DNA of 64,000 nucleotides from Desulfovibrio sp. GTDB lineage: Bacteria > Desulfobacterota > Desulfovibrionia > Desulfovibrionales > Desulfovibrionaceae. The DNA is taken from assembly GCA_030145055.1 (NCBI GenBank), contig JAQYWK010000002.1:784824-848823 (forward strand). Direction: 5' to 3'. A program made the translations under genes and the position numbers. This document shows, piece by piece, positions 20,306-30,573 of the stretch. Every line of letters starts with the position of its first letter. Position 1 is the first letter of the stretch. The notes beneath the pieces are model-generated. The model did no database searches. It saw nothing but the letters and a program-made list of their open reading frames with translations, and was not told the origin of the DNA.

Positions 20306-22912
20306 TTAAGTATAATCCAACAAAGAAGGTTGCTTTATCGGAATTGAAGCTTCAAATCGTATTGTTGTTGACTTACCCTTTCTCTCTGCTGATATCTCAA
20401 TAATAGCATCAGGGTTCTCTCTTAAAACATGAACAAAGGTGGAAGGAGGCTTAACTAACCATTTATCCCGAAGAAGCGGAGCCTTGATAGTGAACAACGA
20501 TGTAGATGAATTTTCTAGAATTCTTTGGTCTTTTGAAACCGTTACTTTTTGAACTTTATCCACGATATGTGAAAGTTCTGCACTTACTATTTTTAACGCA
20601 TTACCATTATTTTTTTTGCCCCAAAGGGACAGATCGTCTTTTACCGCATTTTGAACAGTACTTGTTCTTAGCAGAACGGATCCATCCTTAAAGCCTCCTA
20701 CCTTATTTGCTTTTCGTTGCTTTTCATCTAAAATATCTTGAAAATTGATTCCGAGTTGTTCACATATACCATCAATTACCTCCAACACATCAGCAAGCTC
20801 AGCAATTGTATCACTATCATCCTTTGCATCAAAAAGCTCTAGAGCTTCTTCTACCAATTTTTCTTTAAGAAAATATAAAAAGTCACTACCTGTAAAGACA
20901 GCACGGAACACATTTTCACCGCTAGAAAAAATTTTTCCAGGAATACGGTCTCTAACAAGCTTGTTGTAATCGTTGCGTTCTTCTTTTTTGAACCCACTTG
21001 CGACTTCAACGCTCGCACCCGTTTGTAATAGCTGATAATAAGCGTGTGACAGCTGTCCACCTTCAAGATAAATAGTTGCCCCACAGCGTAAAGATTGGCT
21101 TCCTATATCTTTAAGTACTTCTTTATCTCTTAAGATACTATTGTCTATAGGCTGGATCTTTATCCAACGTAGCTGATTTTTTGGATCGCTAACAAGATCT
21201 TTTAGATTGACAAGATCACTCAAAGAACGAACCGTATACTCCTTATCAAAGACCGTTTTTTTTCTCTTGTATCCCCTGTTGCGAGACAGGTCCACATCAT
21301 AGGTTTCATGGTGCCAAGGCATTATTCCATCTTCACCATAGATGGAATCTACCCCCACGAACCACATAATACTTACGCCTTTATTAACTTCTTCCGAAAT
21401 TAGACGTGATCCTAAAGCAATTTTTTTAGTGATGTCATCGTCAGTGAGGACTTGCCCCCATCCGTATTTACTTCCTAACCGTTGAACAACCCAATGGGCA
21501 CTTTCATCAGGAGCAACAATATACTGCTTATAGTCCATGTCCACTTGAACACTCCAAGCTTCCATATTTTCTTCGGATAACTTTTCCAAAGTTCTTGTGC
21601 GAGTATCAACTTGGATCTTATCATGAGAATAGTGATATAAGCCCTCCGGAAGCCCCCAAAGAGCCTCAATATAAACAACGGACATTCCAGGGGAGGCATA
21701 TGCGAAAGCTGCAATTTGCGCTGGAACAAAATTATGAAAAAGAAAGATAGGATTAAGGCTTGCGTACTCACCCTGAGACATTTTAATGAGCCAATCCACG
21801 GCCTCATCAATGTTATTAATACCGTCTGTACGAGGCAGTAATTGTCGTTTAGTGAGTTCAAGAGACGTTACGTCCATTCGAATGACAAGTGACGCGCGAA
21901 TTAATAGTTCGAGGTCATGGATTAACGCTTCAGTTGCGATTCCACTGTGGAGTAAAGAAAGAGTCTGCTGATCATGTAATACATAAAGAGGCGCAACCGA
22001 AAGCCCCAACTTATGATAAATCCCTACATTATTGAGTTTGGGGTAATCTTTTCCTTTCTCAAAGGGATATAATTCAAGAATATATAACTCACTACTTTGT
22101 ATTATATTTTCAAAAGTTGTATCTATTGAACAAGGATTAACTCCCTCGAAAATTTTATCTTCATCAGCTTGAACAAGGTAGACAAACGAGCCATCCCATA
22201 CCCACTCAAAATGGACTCTTGCTTTTAAACTTAAAGCCCAACGAGCTACAACTTCTAAAACATTTACTAAACCAGGCTCTGTTTTCGCAATTAATCCTGT
22301 TCCAATAAAAGATTCTACACTATGGCTTTTACGCCATTCTCGGATATTAATTGCAAACGTGTCTCTACCATCTCGCAAACCCTCATATTCAGCAACCCAA
22401 TCACGAGCATCTTTGCAAAAGCGCCTTTCATTTGAAAGGTGCCCTTTTAGGAGATGCATTTTGCAAAAACTTTGCAAAATAAGAGGAATATTTCTATCCT
22501 CAACAAATTTATCTTTTTCTAGGGCAGCAAAGCAGTCAGCAAAGGTTTGCGCTAAGGTATCCATAGTTCCTGTTATGGAATAATAATCTCCCCGTGCAGC
22601 TAATCCTTCTTTTGTTCCTGAGGAGCGAACGATAATTTCAGAAAAATTTAATTGAGCGGTATTTGCGGCCTTAGATATTCGCTCAACCCAGGAACTTAAT
22701 ACTTCTTGTCTCTGGACACCGTTAACTTCAAAATAACTTTTTGCGAAATCTGCCGAGACAACCAAAAAAGGTAACGTCCATGACTCAGGCAGACTAGAAA
22801 GGCCTAATGCTTTTCCTCCAATGCTGTTAATTGCCTCATCTTCAGGATGCAGCAATTCAAGACCACTGAGGGATATGTATAATATCATATTATAAGGATG
22901 GTAATCTGGCAC
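20306..22912 (-). CDS. Dikinase-like protein (ATP-grasp plus phosphohistidine-like region) fused to MazG/PRA-PH-like pyrophosphohydrolase
   Basis: 868 aa; GGKALGLSSLPESWTLPFLVVSADFA and IIVRSSGTKEGLAARGDYYS (PPDK_N-like); GATIYLEGGQLSHAYYQLLQTGASVEV (swivelling His-like); NKLVRDRIPGKI...EKLVEEALELFDAKDDSDTIAELADVLEVIDGIC (MazG-like). Confidence 0.7.
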   Translation of the reverse strand: MPDYHPYNMILYISLSGLELLHPEDEAINSIGGKALGLSSLPESWTLPFLVVSADFAKSYFEVNGVQRQEVLSSWVERISKAANTAQLNFSEIIVRSSGTKEGLAARGDYYSITGTMDTLAQTFADCFAALEKDKFVEDRNIPLILQSFCKMHLLKGHLSNERRFCKDARDWVAEYEGLRDGRDTFAINIREWRKSHSVESFIGTGLIAKTEPGLVNVLEVVARWALSLKARVHFEWVWDGSFVYLVQADEDKIFEGVNPCSIDTTFENIIQSSELYILELYPFEKGKDYPKLNNVGIYHKLGLSVAPLYVLHDQQTLSLLHSGIATEALIHDLELLIRASLVIRMDVTSLELTKRQLLPRTDGINNIDEAVDWLIKMSQGEYASLNPIFLFHNFVPAQIAAFAYASPGMSVVYIEALWGLPEGLYHYSHDKIQVDTRTRTLEKLSEENMEAWSVQVDMDYKQYIVAPDESAHWVVQRLGSKYGWGQVLTDDDITKKIALGSRLISEEVNKGVSIMWFVGVDSIYGEDGIMPWHHETYDVDLSRNRGYKRKKTVFDKEYTVRSLSDLVNLKDLVSDPKNQLRWIKIQPIDNSILRDKEVLKDIGSQSLRCGATIYLEGGQLSHAYYQLLQTGASVEVASGFKKEERNDYNKLVRDRIPGKIFSSGENVFRAVFTGSDFLYFLKEKLVEEALELFDAKDDSDTIAELADVLEVIDGICEQLGINFQDILDEKQRKANKVGGFKDGSVLLRTSTVQNAVKDDLSLWGKKNNGNALKIVSAELSHIVDKVQKVTVSKDQRILENSSTSLFTIKAPLLRDKWLVKPPSTFVHVLRENPDAIIEISAERKGKSTTIRFEASIPIKQPSLLDYT

Positions 22913-23059
22913 GTTAGCTCTTATATTGGTGACTTGCTAAATAGTTTATCAGTATATTCATATAGTTATCCGTATCTTTATCAGTATATTATTAAACCCC
23001 AAACAGTACTACGAATAGTCTCAGTCTATTAACATTGTACCTTTTACGTAAAGTTTTGA

Positions 23060-23731
23060 CTAATTGCGGTTAATTGGACGTACACAATTAAATTTTACTA
23101 GAGTGGAAAAATTTTCATGTTTATGGTCACCATTTTCGACTGAAAAGCTCTGGGCACGGCTAGAACTAGGGTCCTTTCTAATTTCATCGAAAATATTTTT
23201 TGCACATTTAAATTGACGATTAGACGGTTCCCTCCCCCTTGCTTTCAGCAACTGGAAAGATTCTTCCATCCACAAGAATTCACGTTCCAATTGTTCAAAA
23301 GGCATATTTTTCCACTTAGCCATCCGAGCTTTCTGCGCAATATGCTGATATGAGCCCAATGAAGCACGATGTTCGGCATGTTGAGTGTCAAATTTAAGAT
23401 AGCCAGCAAGCACCCCTAGAAAAATGCCTGCAAGCGAAAAAAAGACAGAACCAATTGTAGTCAAAAAGCTGAATATCTCTTTTGACATCTTCGGTGTCAG
23501 ATTACTTATGAACGAAAAATCAACAGAGGACGACAAAGTCAAATAGGTGATGATAACTAAACAAACACTTATAAATGAAAAAAACATTTCAAGCGCATAC
23601 ATACTAGTAGCCCATGTTTTTGCCTGTTCGGCAGCTATTTTATGAGCAAAAGCATTATGTCTAGACCTTTCCCATATATTAGAAATTCTGTCGACTAAGT
23701 GATTACGATGTGCGTCTGTCGTCATAAGCAT
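23060..23731 (-). CDS. SLATT-like two-TM membrane protein
   Basis: 223 aa; two TM segments followed by AEHRASLGSYQHIAQKARMAKW; overlaps upstream gene by about 10 nt. Confidence 0.6.
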   Translation of the reverse strand: MLMTTDAHRNHLVDRISNIWERSRHNAFAHKIAAEQAKTWATSMYALEMFFSFISVCLVIITYLTLSSSVDFSFISNLTPKMSKEIFSFLTTIGSVFFSLAGIFLGVLAGYLKFDTQHAEHRASLGSYQHIAQKARMAKWKNMPFEQLEREFLWMEESFQLLKARGREPSNRQFKCAKNIFDEIRKDPSSSRAQSFSVENGDHKHENFSTLVKFNCVRPINRN

Positions 23732-26013
23732 TTCCTCCTCTCCTCTAGAATATTGCGTATTAGTCGTCTCTTCCTAGAGACGCGAGGACTTGGAATCTCA
23801 AGAAAATAACCATCCTCTTCACTCCCAAATAGTAAATACTCATCCTGACGCAAGCTGGCTTCGTGGAGAGCAGAACTAAGATCTGGATACCTAACGGGGT
23901 CTCCCCCACTCACTAACATTAATAACAAATCATCTTTAAAGAATGTCTTAGGGACAAAGTGTGCGTGTGCGTGATTACAAGTAAACCCGCTAGTACAAAA
24001 ACTAGCTCTTCCTCTTTCTAATAAAAACCATTCCCGAACATTTATAAGTGAACTGATCCCCTTAAGTAGCTCAGGGAGTTTTTTAGCTCCAGGATCATCA
24101 GCCAAAGATGGAACTCTATGTTTTGAAAGTAATAAAAGGTGGTTTGGGCAAATTGGCTCTACATCTCTTACTACATAATAATCATTAGACTTCACAACCT
24201 GAGTTTCGGTCTCGATTCTTAATTGAGGAGCATATCCAACATCTTTTTGGGAGGATATAACATCATATTCTGACACATTACTGTTAGTTTCATGCAACAA
24301 ATATGATGGTACAACTCTAACCCCATATTCGCGGAGCACCATCGCGGGATGTGAAAGAACCCCAAAGTCAACATAAACAGGGTTTGGCGAGATTGAGATC
24401 TTATTTGCTATATTTATAAGCGAGGCTTCCCTCCCCCTCATCATTGTCAAACGAAGTCGAATAGGGCTTTCCCCGTCCCATTTATCTAAATCTTTCACAC
24501 AAGAGATTATTGGAATATCTTGTGCAATATGCTCTTGCTTTTCAAAACCACTCCCTTTTCTTAAATTCAAAAACTGCCACCCCCCTTTTTCCTCTTCCAC
24601 AAAATGGATATTGACAGGTAGAGAATCTGCAAATTTATTACGAATCAAATTTATAACGGGAACAATCCTCTTTTCCCACCTCTTAAAAACATCGGTGGGA
24701 ACCCTCCTTATATTTTTAGTGTAACTTCCAGAATGATCCGAAAATTTACAGAGCCTTTCGGATTTATACCTGTAATACACCACTTCTTTTTTTAAAAACC
24801 TTATGACGTCTGGAGATGCCTTATTATCGCTTTCCCACATACCAGGTACATGTTCTAAAGTGGCAGAACCTTCCTCAACTAAAAGTTCAAACGAAGAACT
24901 AACCTTCATTGAGGCGTGCATAATAACAGACCATTTAGAGGCTTTATTATCTTTTGTATAAACTAATGCATCCGAAAGTGTTGGAGAAAAACTTCTTGGC
25001 AGCCCTAAGCATTGTGCATAGGAAAAACGAACAGTCAGCGGAATATCCGGAGTAAATGTTTTACGTGCAACTTTATAAATCTCTCCATACTCAGTATTGT
25101 GCGGAAACAATAACAGAGATTTGTTGAACATTCCTTCCCTAGCAAAAAAATGCATTGCAGCACCTTTTAACCCTAGCTCCCCTATGTTTTCTAGTGGTAG
25201 CCACTTCCTCTCTTGCTTATCTCGTTGTATAAATTCAGATTTTTCTTCAGGGGCACTGCTATAATTAACCTGTAAAATAAACAATTCATTTTTTTTAATG
25301 CAAAACTCGATAGTAATCGCGTCCCCTGTTGAAGAAAGTAGTCTTTGAAAAGAATTAAAAATTAGAGGAAAGTGTTCATGAATCTTCCCTACTCCCTCAG
25401 CACCATTTTCAATTTTATACGAAAGACACTCTTCATTATTCCCTCTTGCAAGAACCGCTACGATTGAAGGAGCGACGACCCCACTGATCATTTCTTCCAA
25501 ATTATTCGAAGCGAACTCACATCTAACTACGTTCTGCGAGATATGAGCTACCCCACCCACGTCATAATCAATCTGCTCCTGTACAATTATACCCATGTGT
25601 TCAGGCAGGGGGTGGATATTATTTTTCTTAAAATAGCTAACTAGCGACGGAGACTTGGCTGAATGGTACGTTTCACTTATCGCATCAAGAAGAGACTTTA
25701 ATGAGCTTACATTTAAGCTAGAAACAAAAAGCCCAGAAAATCTCGCCTGCTGAGCCCCCTCATAAATTGACGAAGAACGAACAATAACCTTACCAGTACA
25801 AGAGGAATCTAAAAGTTCTTGAAATAAAGAATTAAGAATATCAATATATTTTTCGTCGGGAGTTTTATTTGCTAACTTTTCAACAACGTCTCCAGATAAC
25901 ACAAATCCCAATGGGACATTGCCTCCTCTTCCAATAGTGGCTATAAGATTATCAGCCTTAATACCGAACTTTAAATTCTCGAGACTAACCTCGTGCAACC
26001 ACTGTATTTCCAT
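23722..26013 (-). CDS. Dikinase-like protein (PPDK_N plus phosphohistidine-like region) fused to HIT-like domain
   Basis: 763 aa; GKVIVRSSSIYEGAQQARFSGLFVS (PPDK_N-like); VDFGVLSHPAMVLREYGVRVVPS (swivelling His-like); VRDVEPICPNHLLLLSKHR...CNHAHAHFVPK (HIT HxHxH). Confidence 0.7.
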   Translation of the reverse strand: MEIQWLHEVSLENLKFGIKADNLIATIGRGGNVPLGFVLSGDVVEKLANKTPDEKYIDILNSLFQELLDSSCTGKVIVRSSSIYEGAQQARFSGLFVSSLNVSSLKSLLDAISETYHSAKSPSLVSYFKKNNIHPLPEHMGIIVQEQIDYDVGGVAHISQNVVRCEFASNNLEEMISGVVAPSIVAVLARGNNEECLSYKIENGAEGVGKIHEHFPLIFNSFQRLLSSTGDAITIEFCIKKNELFILQVNYSSAPEEKSEFIQRDKQERKWLPLENIGELGLKGAAMHFFAREGMFNKSLLLFPHNTEYGEIYKVARKTFTPDIPLTVRFSYAQCLGLPRSFSPTLSDALVYTKDNKASKWSVIMHASMKVSSSFELLVEEGSATLEHVPGMWESDNKASPDVIRFLKKEVVYYRYKSERLCKFSDHSGSYTKNIRRVPTDVFKRWEKRIVPVINLIRNKFADSLPVNIHFVEEEKGGWQFLNLRKGSGFEKQEHIAQDIPIISCVKDLDKWDGESPIRLRLTMMRGREASLINIANKISISPNPVYVDFGVLSHPAMVLREYGVRVVPSYLLHETNSNVSEYDVISSQKDVGYAPQLRIETETQVVKSNDYYVVRDVEPICPNHLLLLSKHRVPSLADDPGAKKLPELLKGISSLINVREWFLLERGRASFCTSGFTCNHAHAHFVPKTFFKDDLLLMLVSGGDPVRYPDLSSALHEASLRQDEYLLFGSEEDGYFLEIPSPRVSRKRRLIRNILEERRKCL

Positions 26014-26229
26014 TCGTCAAACCTCTATAAAACAATAACATTTAATTTTAAAAGAATAAGAAACATAAAGAAGTCAGTTTCATTATTATACAACACACCT
26101 GCACTAGCACTTTTAAATGACGTGAGTTAGATTTTTTTTCCCAAACAGTGCTAACTCCCAAATGTCCTCAACCTGATGCTACACAGTGGCCAATCCATGA
26201 GCCCAAGGGCCGCAGAACTCCCTTCAAGA

Positions 26230-27192
26230 TTATGGAAAAGCTCCCCCCCACTCATCCCAGTCTTTACCATTCGACAATTTTTCCCCAAATCCTTCGATAA
26301 CAGTTGGAGTATAAATATCAAGTGACCAAATCGACATAAAACCTGTTCCACTTCCACTACAATTTGTTAACGTAAAATATTTTGCAAGAGCCCTCATTCC
26401 GACATTTTCCCTAGCCATTTTATTTAGTAAATGAGTAAGCAAAGCCCCTACAGGAACAAAGGTGTCTACTTGACCATCTACTCCGGATAAATAAGCAAGA
26501 AAAGATGTAGTTGCCGCACCTTCTTTACCATAAATATTGGCTACTGTTTCTGTGTAATTAGGAACATTCTTAGGCCCAATATATGTAGTTTTAGCAACTG
26601 AAAATACACCTAGATCGGCTACACAGAGCAAATCTATTTGTTCTCTAGGGTGCTCAACAACAGTTTCGGAACTAGTCTCTAATTTCTTAAGTATATTCTT
26701 TGCAGGGTTTGATTTTTCATTCTTCCAACTATGAGAATGAGACAGTAAACCATAAATAATCGGAGAATGAAGCTCCTTATATGGAGACCCTTCCCTTACA
26801 TCAAAAAGATTTTTTACTTTTCTAGCAGTTTCAACAGCTTCTTTGATGTGGGAAGCCTTTAAAGTCGTTTTGCATTCAAATGCGGCAACAATCCCAGCGG
26901 CCAAATATATTTTCTTAGAATGTAACTTTGAGGGGTATGACTCAGACAAAACTAATACATCAATTTGCGGACTAACTATTCCAGAATAACCAATTATCCT
27001 ACCCTTAGTAACAACAGTAAAACATGATGGAAGCCACTCTCTAAGAAGCTTCGCCCAATCCTCCTCAGCCTGATCGCCAGCTGTACCAGGATCATCTACA
27101 GCTCTTTTCTGGATTCGCTGATAATCTGCAGAAATTTCATCGTGAATTTGTTTCATATAATCATGAATATCATGACTTTTTTCTTGAGACAT
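26230..27192 (-). CDS. DUF6602-like protein with PD-(D/E)XK-like core
   Basis: SPQIDVLVLSESYP...LAAGIVAAFECKTTLK (D...ExK). Confidence 0.5.
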   Translation of the reverse strand: MSQEKSHDIHDYMKQIHDEISADYQRIQKRAVDDPGTAGDQAEEDWAKLLREWLPSCFTVVTKGRIIGYSGIVSPQIDVLVLSESYPSKLHSKKIYLAAGIVAAFECKTTLKASHIKEAVETARKVKNLFDVREGSPYKELHSPIIYGLLSHSHSWKNEKSNPAKNILKKLETSSETVVEHPREQIDLLCVADLGVFSVAKTTYIGPKNVPNYTETVANIYGKEGAATTSFLAYLSGVDGQVDTFVPVGALLTHLLNKMARENVGMRALAKYFTLTNCSGSGTGFMSIWSLDIYTPTVIEGFGEKLSNGKDWDEWGGAFP

Positions 27193-27275
27193 AAATTTAC
27201 TCCACAAAATAACAATGAGAATTAATAAAACAAAACACGTCATAACAGCGCAACTATTAAACGCTCCGAACTTTC

Positions 27276-28163
27276 TTATTCCAACGCCCCAATCATCTCC
27301 TCAACACCCCGAATCAACCCCAAATACTCACTCTCAGTCTTATAAAACCGCTTATTCACATACCTAGCAGATTCCGCAGTCTCCACCTTGATCGGAACAA
27401 CCGAAACTTCGACCTGATTTGGCAAAAATTTCAACGATGAAAAATGTGTACCAACATTGTACTCTATAGAATCGCTCTGCCCAGCTTTGATAGGGGTAGC
27501 AAGTTTGAATACCTCATCGTCTTGCACCTGCCTGTCTCCAGATTTTAATTGAAACTTAAGCTTGATGGACTGAATCTCTTTTTCACTATTGTTTTGGATA
27601 GAAACTTTAACATCAGCAGAATCAATCTTTCCCATGGGTCTACCGATGACATCCATGCGTTCATTTAAGACATATGTCTTTTCTATTTTCAATTTAGGGA
27701 TGACTGCTTTTGCCTGCTCTCGGGCGGCATTGCACTTTTGAAGTTCTTCAAGTTCAGTAGAATATTGTTTCAGCTTTTTTCGGAGCCTTTCAAGTTCGCG
27801 CAGATGTTCATATTCATGTTGTTCTTTCACGATTACAGCAGCGCGGTCATTAATCTGATCGACGGTGAATCCATCAAGCTCTTTGAGCCTTTTCATAAAC
27901 AAAATGTCGCCCCATGCTTCCTGCTGCTGTCCAAGCGCATAAACTTCTGGAAGACGTACATCGGCGCCTAAGCGTTTAATCTCACCATTAGAAACAATAG
28001 TCGCAAAGGACTTCCTGAGAGTATCTTTACCTTCAACACTCATATCTTTTATGAGAGCACCAACTGAGGATTTGAATTCTTTTTCAGACGATGTGTCTAA
28101 AGACACGTCACCCCAACCAACAAGAAAGAAAAACGATAACAATATTAATAAAAATCTTTTCAC
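27276..28163 (-). CDS. Secreted or membrane-anchored protein with N-terminal signal sequence
   Basis: GTG start VKRFLLILLSFFFLVGWGDVSLD; coiled-coil-rich remainder. Confidence 0.45.
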   Translation of the reverse strand: MKRFLLILLSFFFLVGWGDVSLDTSSEKEFKSSVGALIKDMSVEGKDTLRKSFATIVSNGEIKRLGADVRLPEVYALGQQQEAWGDILFMKRLKELDGFTVDQINDRAAVIVKEQHEYEHLRELERLRKKLKQYSTELEELQKCNAAREQAKAVIPKLKIEKTYVLNERMDVIGRPMGKIDSADVKVSIQNNSEKEIQSIKLKFQLKSGDRQVQDDEVFKLATPIKAGQSDSIEYNVGTHFSSLKFLPNQVEVSVVPIKVETAESARYVNKRFYKTESEYLGLIRGVEEMIGALE

Positions 28164-28182
28164 GACAATTAGTTCCCTACAA

Positions 28183-28866
28183 CTACCTATGTCCACGACG
28201 GACTTTTCTCATTAAATTAAAGAACAGTGCCGCAAGATAGAATTCAAAATTGAGAATAATATAATAACTGAGGAAGGCTTTATAACATTCTTTTATTGGT
28301 TCAGAAGGCTTTAAAAATGGAATGTAAAAATCCACAGAAAATATAAAGAACGGGAAAAACACAATAAAAAAAACCAAATAGACAATTCTGTACTTTGATC
28401 TAAATGGACACATTACATTTGAAAATGTATAAAAAAATCTCTTAAAAACAAAGAAACATATCAAAGATAAAAAAATCGCTAACAGTGTAGCATATTTAAA
28501 CAACTGAACAGCCGCAATATCACTTATTGCCCCCAAATACACAGACATAAGAATAGGAATAGCAATTAATGAGTTAACACTTAACAGAATTATATATGGA
28601 TTGTTACTAAAAATTGACCATTGATTATAGTAACGTACCCCTCTGTATTTATCCAACAAAGCACCTAAAAAAAGTACTACAACTGTAACAGTAATCACTG
28701 TTGTCTCATTTTGAGAAAACATATCAGTAAATCTGGTATGACCAGGATGTTTATCAAGTAAGTAAGCAAAAAAATAGGTAAAAGTGCAAACAGAAAGTGA
28801 AAACGAAGCTCTATAATCCTTCATAAACGTAATCAATTTATTGCCATCCAACAGCTCTCCTCCCAA
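28183..28866 (-). CDS. Multi-TM hypothetical membrane protein
   Basis: 227 aa with about 6 hydrophobic helices. Confidence 0.5.
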   Translation of the reverse strand: MGGELLDGNKLITFMKDYRASFSLSVCTFTYFFAYLLDKHPGHTRFTDMFSQNETTVITVTVVVLFLGALLDKYRGVRYYNQWSIFSNNPYIILLSVNSLIAIPILMSVYLGAISDIAAVQLFKYATLLAIFLSLICFFVFKRFFYTFSNVMCPFRSKYRIVYLVFFIVFFPFFIFSVDFYIPFLKPSEPIKECYKAFLSYYIILNFEFYLAALFFNLMRKVRRGHR

Positions 28867-28997
28867 TAAGACTAACCAGCCGTCACAATAACTTATCGTG
28901 CAAATACTAAATAAAATTCAATAACAAGAATCATCCTGTTTTTACTCAAAAAAATTGACCCACATGCCTTTACACCATGTAGGCCAATCAGATCTTC

Positions 28998-29471
28998 TTA
29001 ATATCCAGATGCAATTTTTTCATCACCGACACCCGGATCACTCTTGGAAGTCTCGTCGGATGTACCTAAAGTAAGGCGAACAATCTCAAGGCCAATATCA
29101 CCATGCTCTTTTATCAGCCTTTCTGCTTCACGCATCCGAAGAACTACATGGTCATGTCCTTCTTCTTTACGGATCATGTCCCCTTCCCCAGTAAGCAACC
29201 AATTGCCCTCAATATTAAATTCTCGTAGCCACAGCTCTAAAGTTCGCTGGTTAGGCAAACGTCCATCGTGCAAATAGCCTGAAACAGTTTGAGGCTTAAC
29301 ACCACCAGCCTTGGCAAGAGAAGCTTTATCAAGATTGAATTCCTTGATGATAATCTCTAATCTTTCGCTAAAAATTGAAGACGACAAAAAAACCTGCACT
29401 TTTCTACGAGAATTTATTGACAAACTACGAGATTTTACATTATCTCTTAAATCAACACACGCATTCAACAA
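28998..29471 (-). CDS. CI-like HTH repressor
   Basis: FSERLEIIIKEFNLDKASLAKAGGVKPQTVSGYLHDGRLPNQRTLELWLREFNIEGNWLLTGEGDM. Confidence 0.75.
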   Translation of the reverse strand: MLNACVDLRDNVKSRSLSINSRRKVQVFLSSSIFSERLEIIIKEFNLDKASLAKAGGVKPQTVSGYLHDGRLPNQRTLELWLREFNIEGNWLLTGEGDMIRKEEGHDHVVLRMREAERLIKEHGDIGLEIVRLTLGTSDETSKSDPGVGDEKIASGY

Positions 29472-29502
29472 ACAAAACCTTCAACTGATTGAGGTTACAT
29501 TT

Positions 29503-29781
29503 ATGATTAACCAAACTGGCGATTCAGCGCAAGCATCCTTTACTACTGAAACTATTCCAACACACTTCTTGAGGCGTGCATGGATGGAAAATATTGGGCT
29601 TACAAATGTGAAGCTTGCAAAACGATTTGATCTAACTCCAGCGAGAGTATCCTCAATTATTCGTGGAGGAGAATGTCCCCAAAAATATATTGATATCCTC
29701 CGTAAGGAATACGAAATGCCTGAAGATCTTCTTCCTGACCGTAGCAGAGAAAAAACCGGACCTAAGCCTAAAACTAAATAA
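29503..29781 (+). CDS. Cro-like HTH regulator, divergent from CI-like gene
   Basis: FLRRAWMENIGLTNVKLAKRFDLTPARVSSIIRGGECPQ. Confidence 0.6.
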   Translation: MINQTGDSAQASFTTETIPTHFLRRAWMENIGLTNVKLAKRFDLTPARVSSIIRGGECPQKYIDILRKEYEMPEDLLPDRSREKTGPKPKTK

Positions 29782-29862
29782 ATAGAAAATAGCCGGATGT
29801 AGAATACGTTCTCTTTGGTTCATGGTCACGTTAATAGCGGCGTAAATTTCAGGAGTAATCAC

Positions 29863-30303
29863 ATGAGCTTCATAGATATAGTTCGGAAAATGGTTCTTGA
29901 TTCAGATATCGGAGCTCGTGCTGTCGCAGAGATGGTTAGCAAAAAATATCATGTTCTCATGAATGAATTGAACTCTGAGAATACTAGCCACAAACTTGGA
30001 GCCGACCTTCTTGAACCACTAATGAAAGCTTGTCGTTCCGATGCTCCTATGCACCACCTTGCCGCAAGTATGGGCGGACTTTTCATAAGAATACCTGAAG
30101 GGAACTGCTCCAACATAAGTCTTGTTAAAGCCGTTAAAGAATTCGGCGAGCTCATAGCTGTCTACGGGCAGGCAATTGAAGCCGGCAAACTGAGCAGTAG
30201 TGATAAAATGAGAATCCGCAAAGAAGGTCAAGAAGCTTTGACAGCAATTCAAGAACTTCTATGCGGATTAGATGGAACTACTGAGCATAATCCTCATGCT
30301 TAG
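29863..30303 (+). CDS. Phage CII-like regulatory protein
   Basis: MSFIDIVRKMVLDSDIGARAVAEMVSKKYHVLMNELN...KLGADLLEPLMKAC; position after Cro-like gene. Confidence 0.55.
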   Translation: MSFIDIVRKMVLDSDIGARAVAEMVSKKYHVLMNELNSENTSHKLGADLLEPLMKACRSDAPMHHLAASMGGLFIRIPEGNCSNISLVKAVKEFGELIAVYGQAIEAGKLSSSDKMRIRKEGQEALTAIQELLCGLDGTTEHNPHA

Positions 30304-30342
30304 TGTGCAACAGCAGAAACTAGCTTCTAATGGAGTAGCCAC

Positions 30343-30573
30343 ATGACAAAAGAAGAACTCAAAGAACACCTGTTAAACACATTACCCCCAGTTCTATGCA
30401 GACAGGGCGTGGAAAAATATACAGGCGGACTCATCAAGGCCCAAACAATGCGCAGGATGGATTGCCAAGGAACTGGACCTTTAGAAGGACGATTTAAACG
30501 TAATCGTAAAGTTTTCTACACCCGCGAACCGTTTGTTGACTGGTTCATAGAGGAATCTAACCCGCTGGTTTAA
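30343..30573 (+). CDS. AlpA/excisionase-like small DNA-binding protein
   Basis: 76 aa; architecture parallels 36438-36686; adjacent to integrase. Confidence 0.45.
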   Translation: MTKEELKEHLLNTLPPVLCRQGVEKYTGGLIKAQTMRRMDCQGTGPLEGRFKRNRKVFYTREPFVDWFIEESNPLV

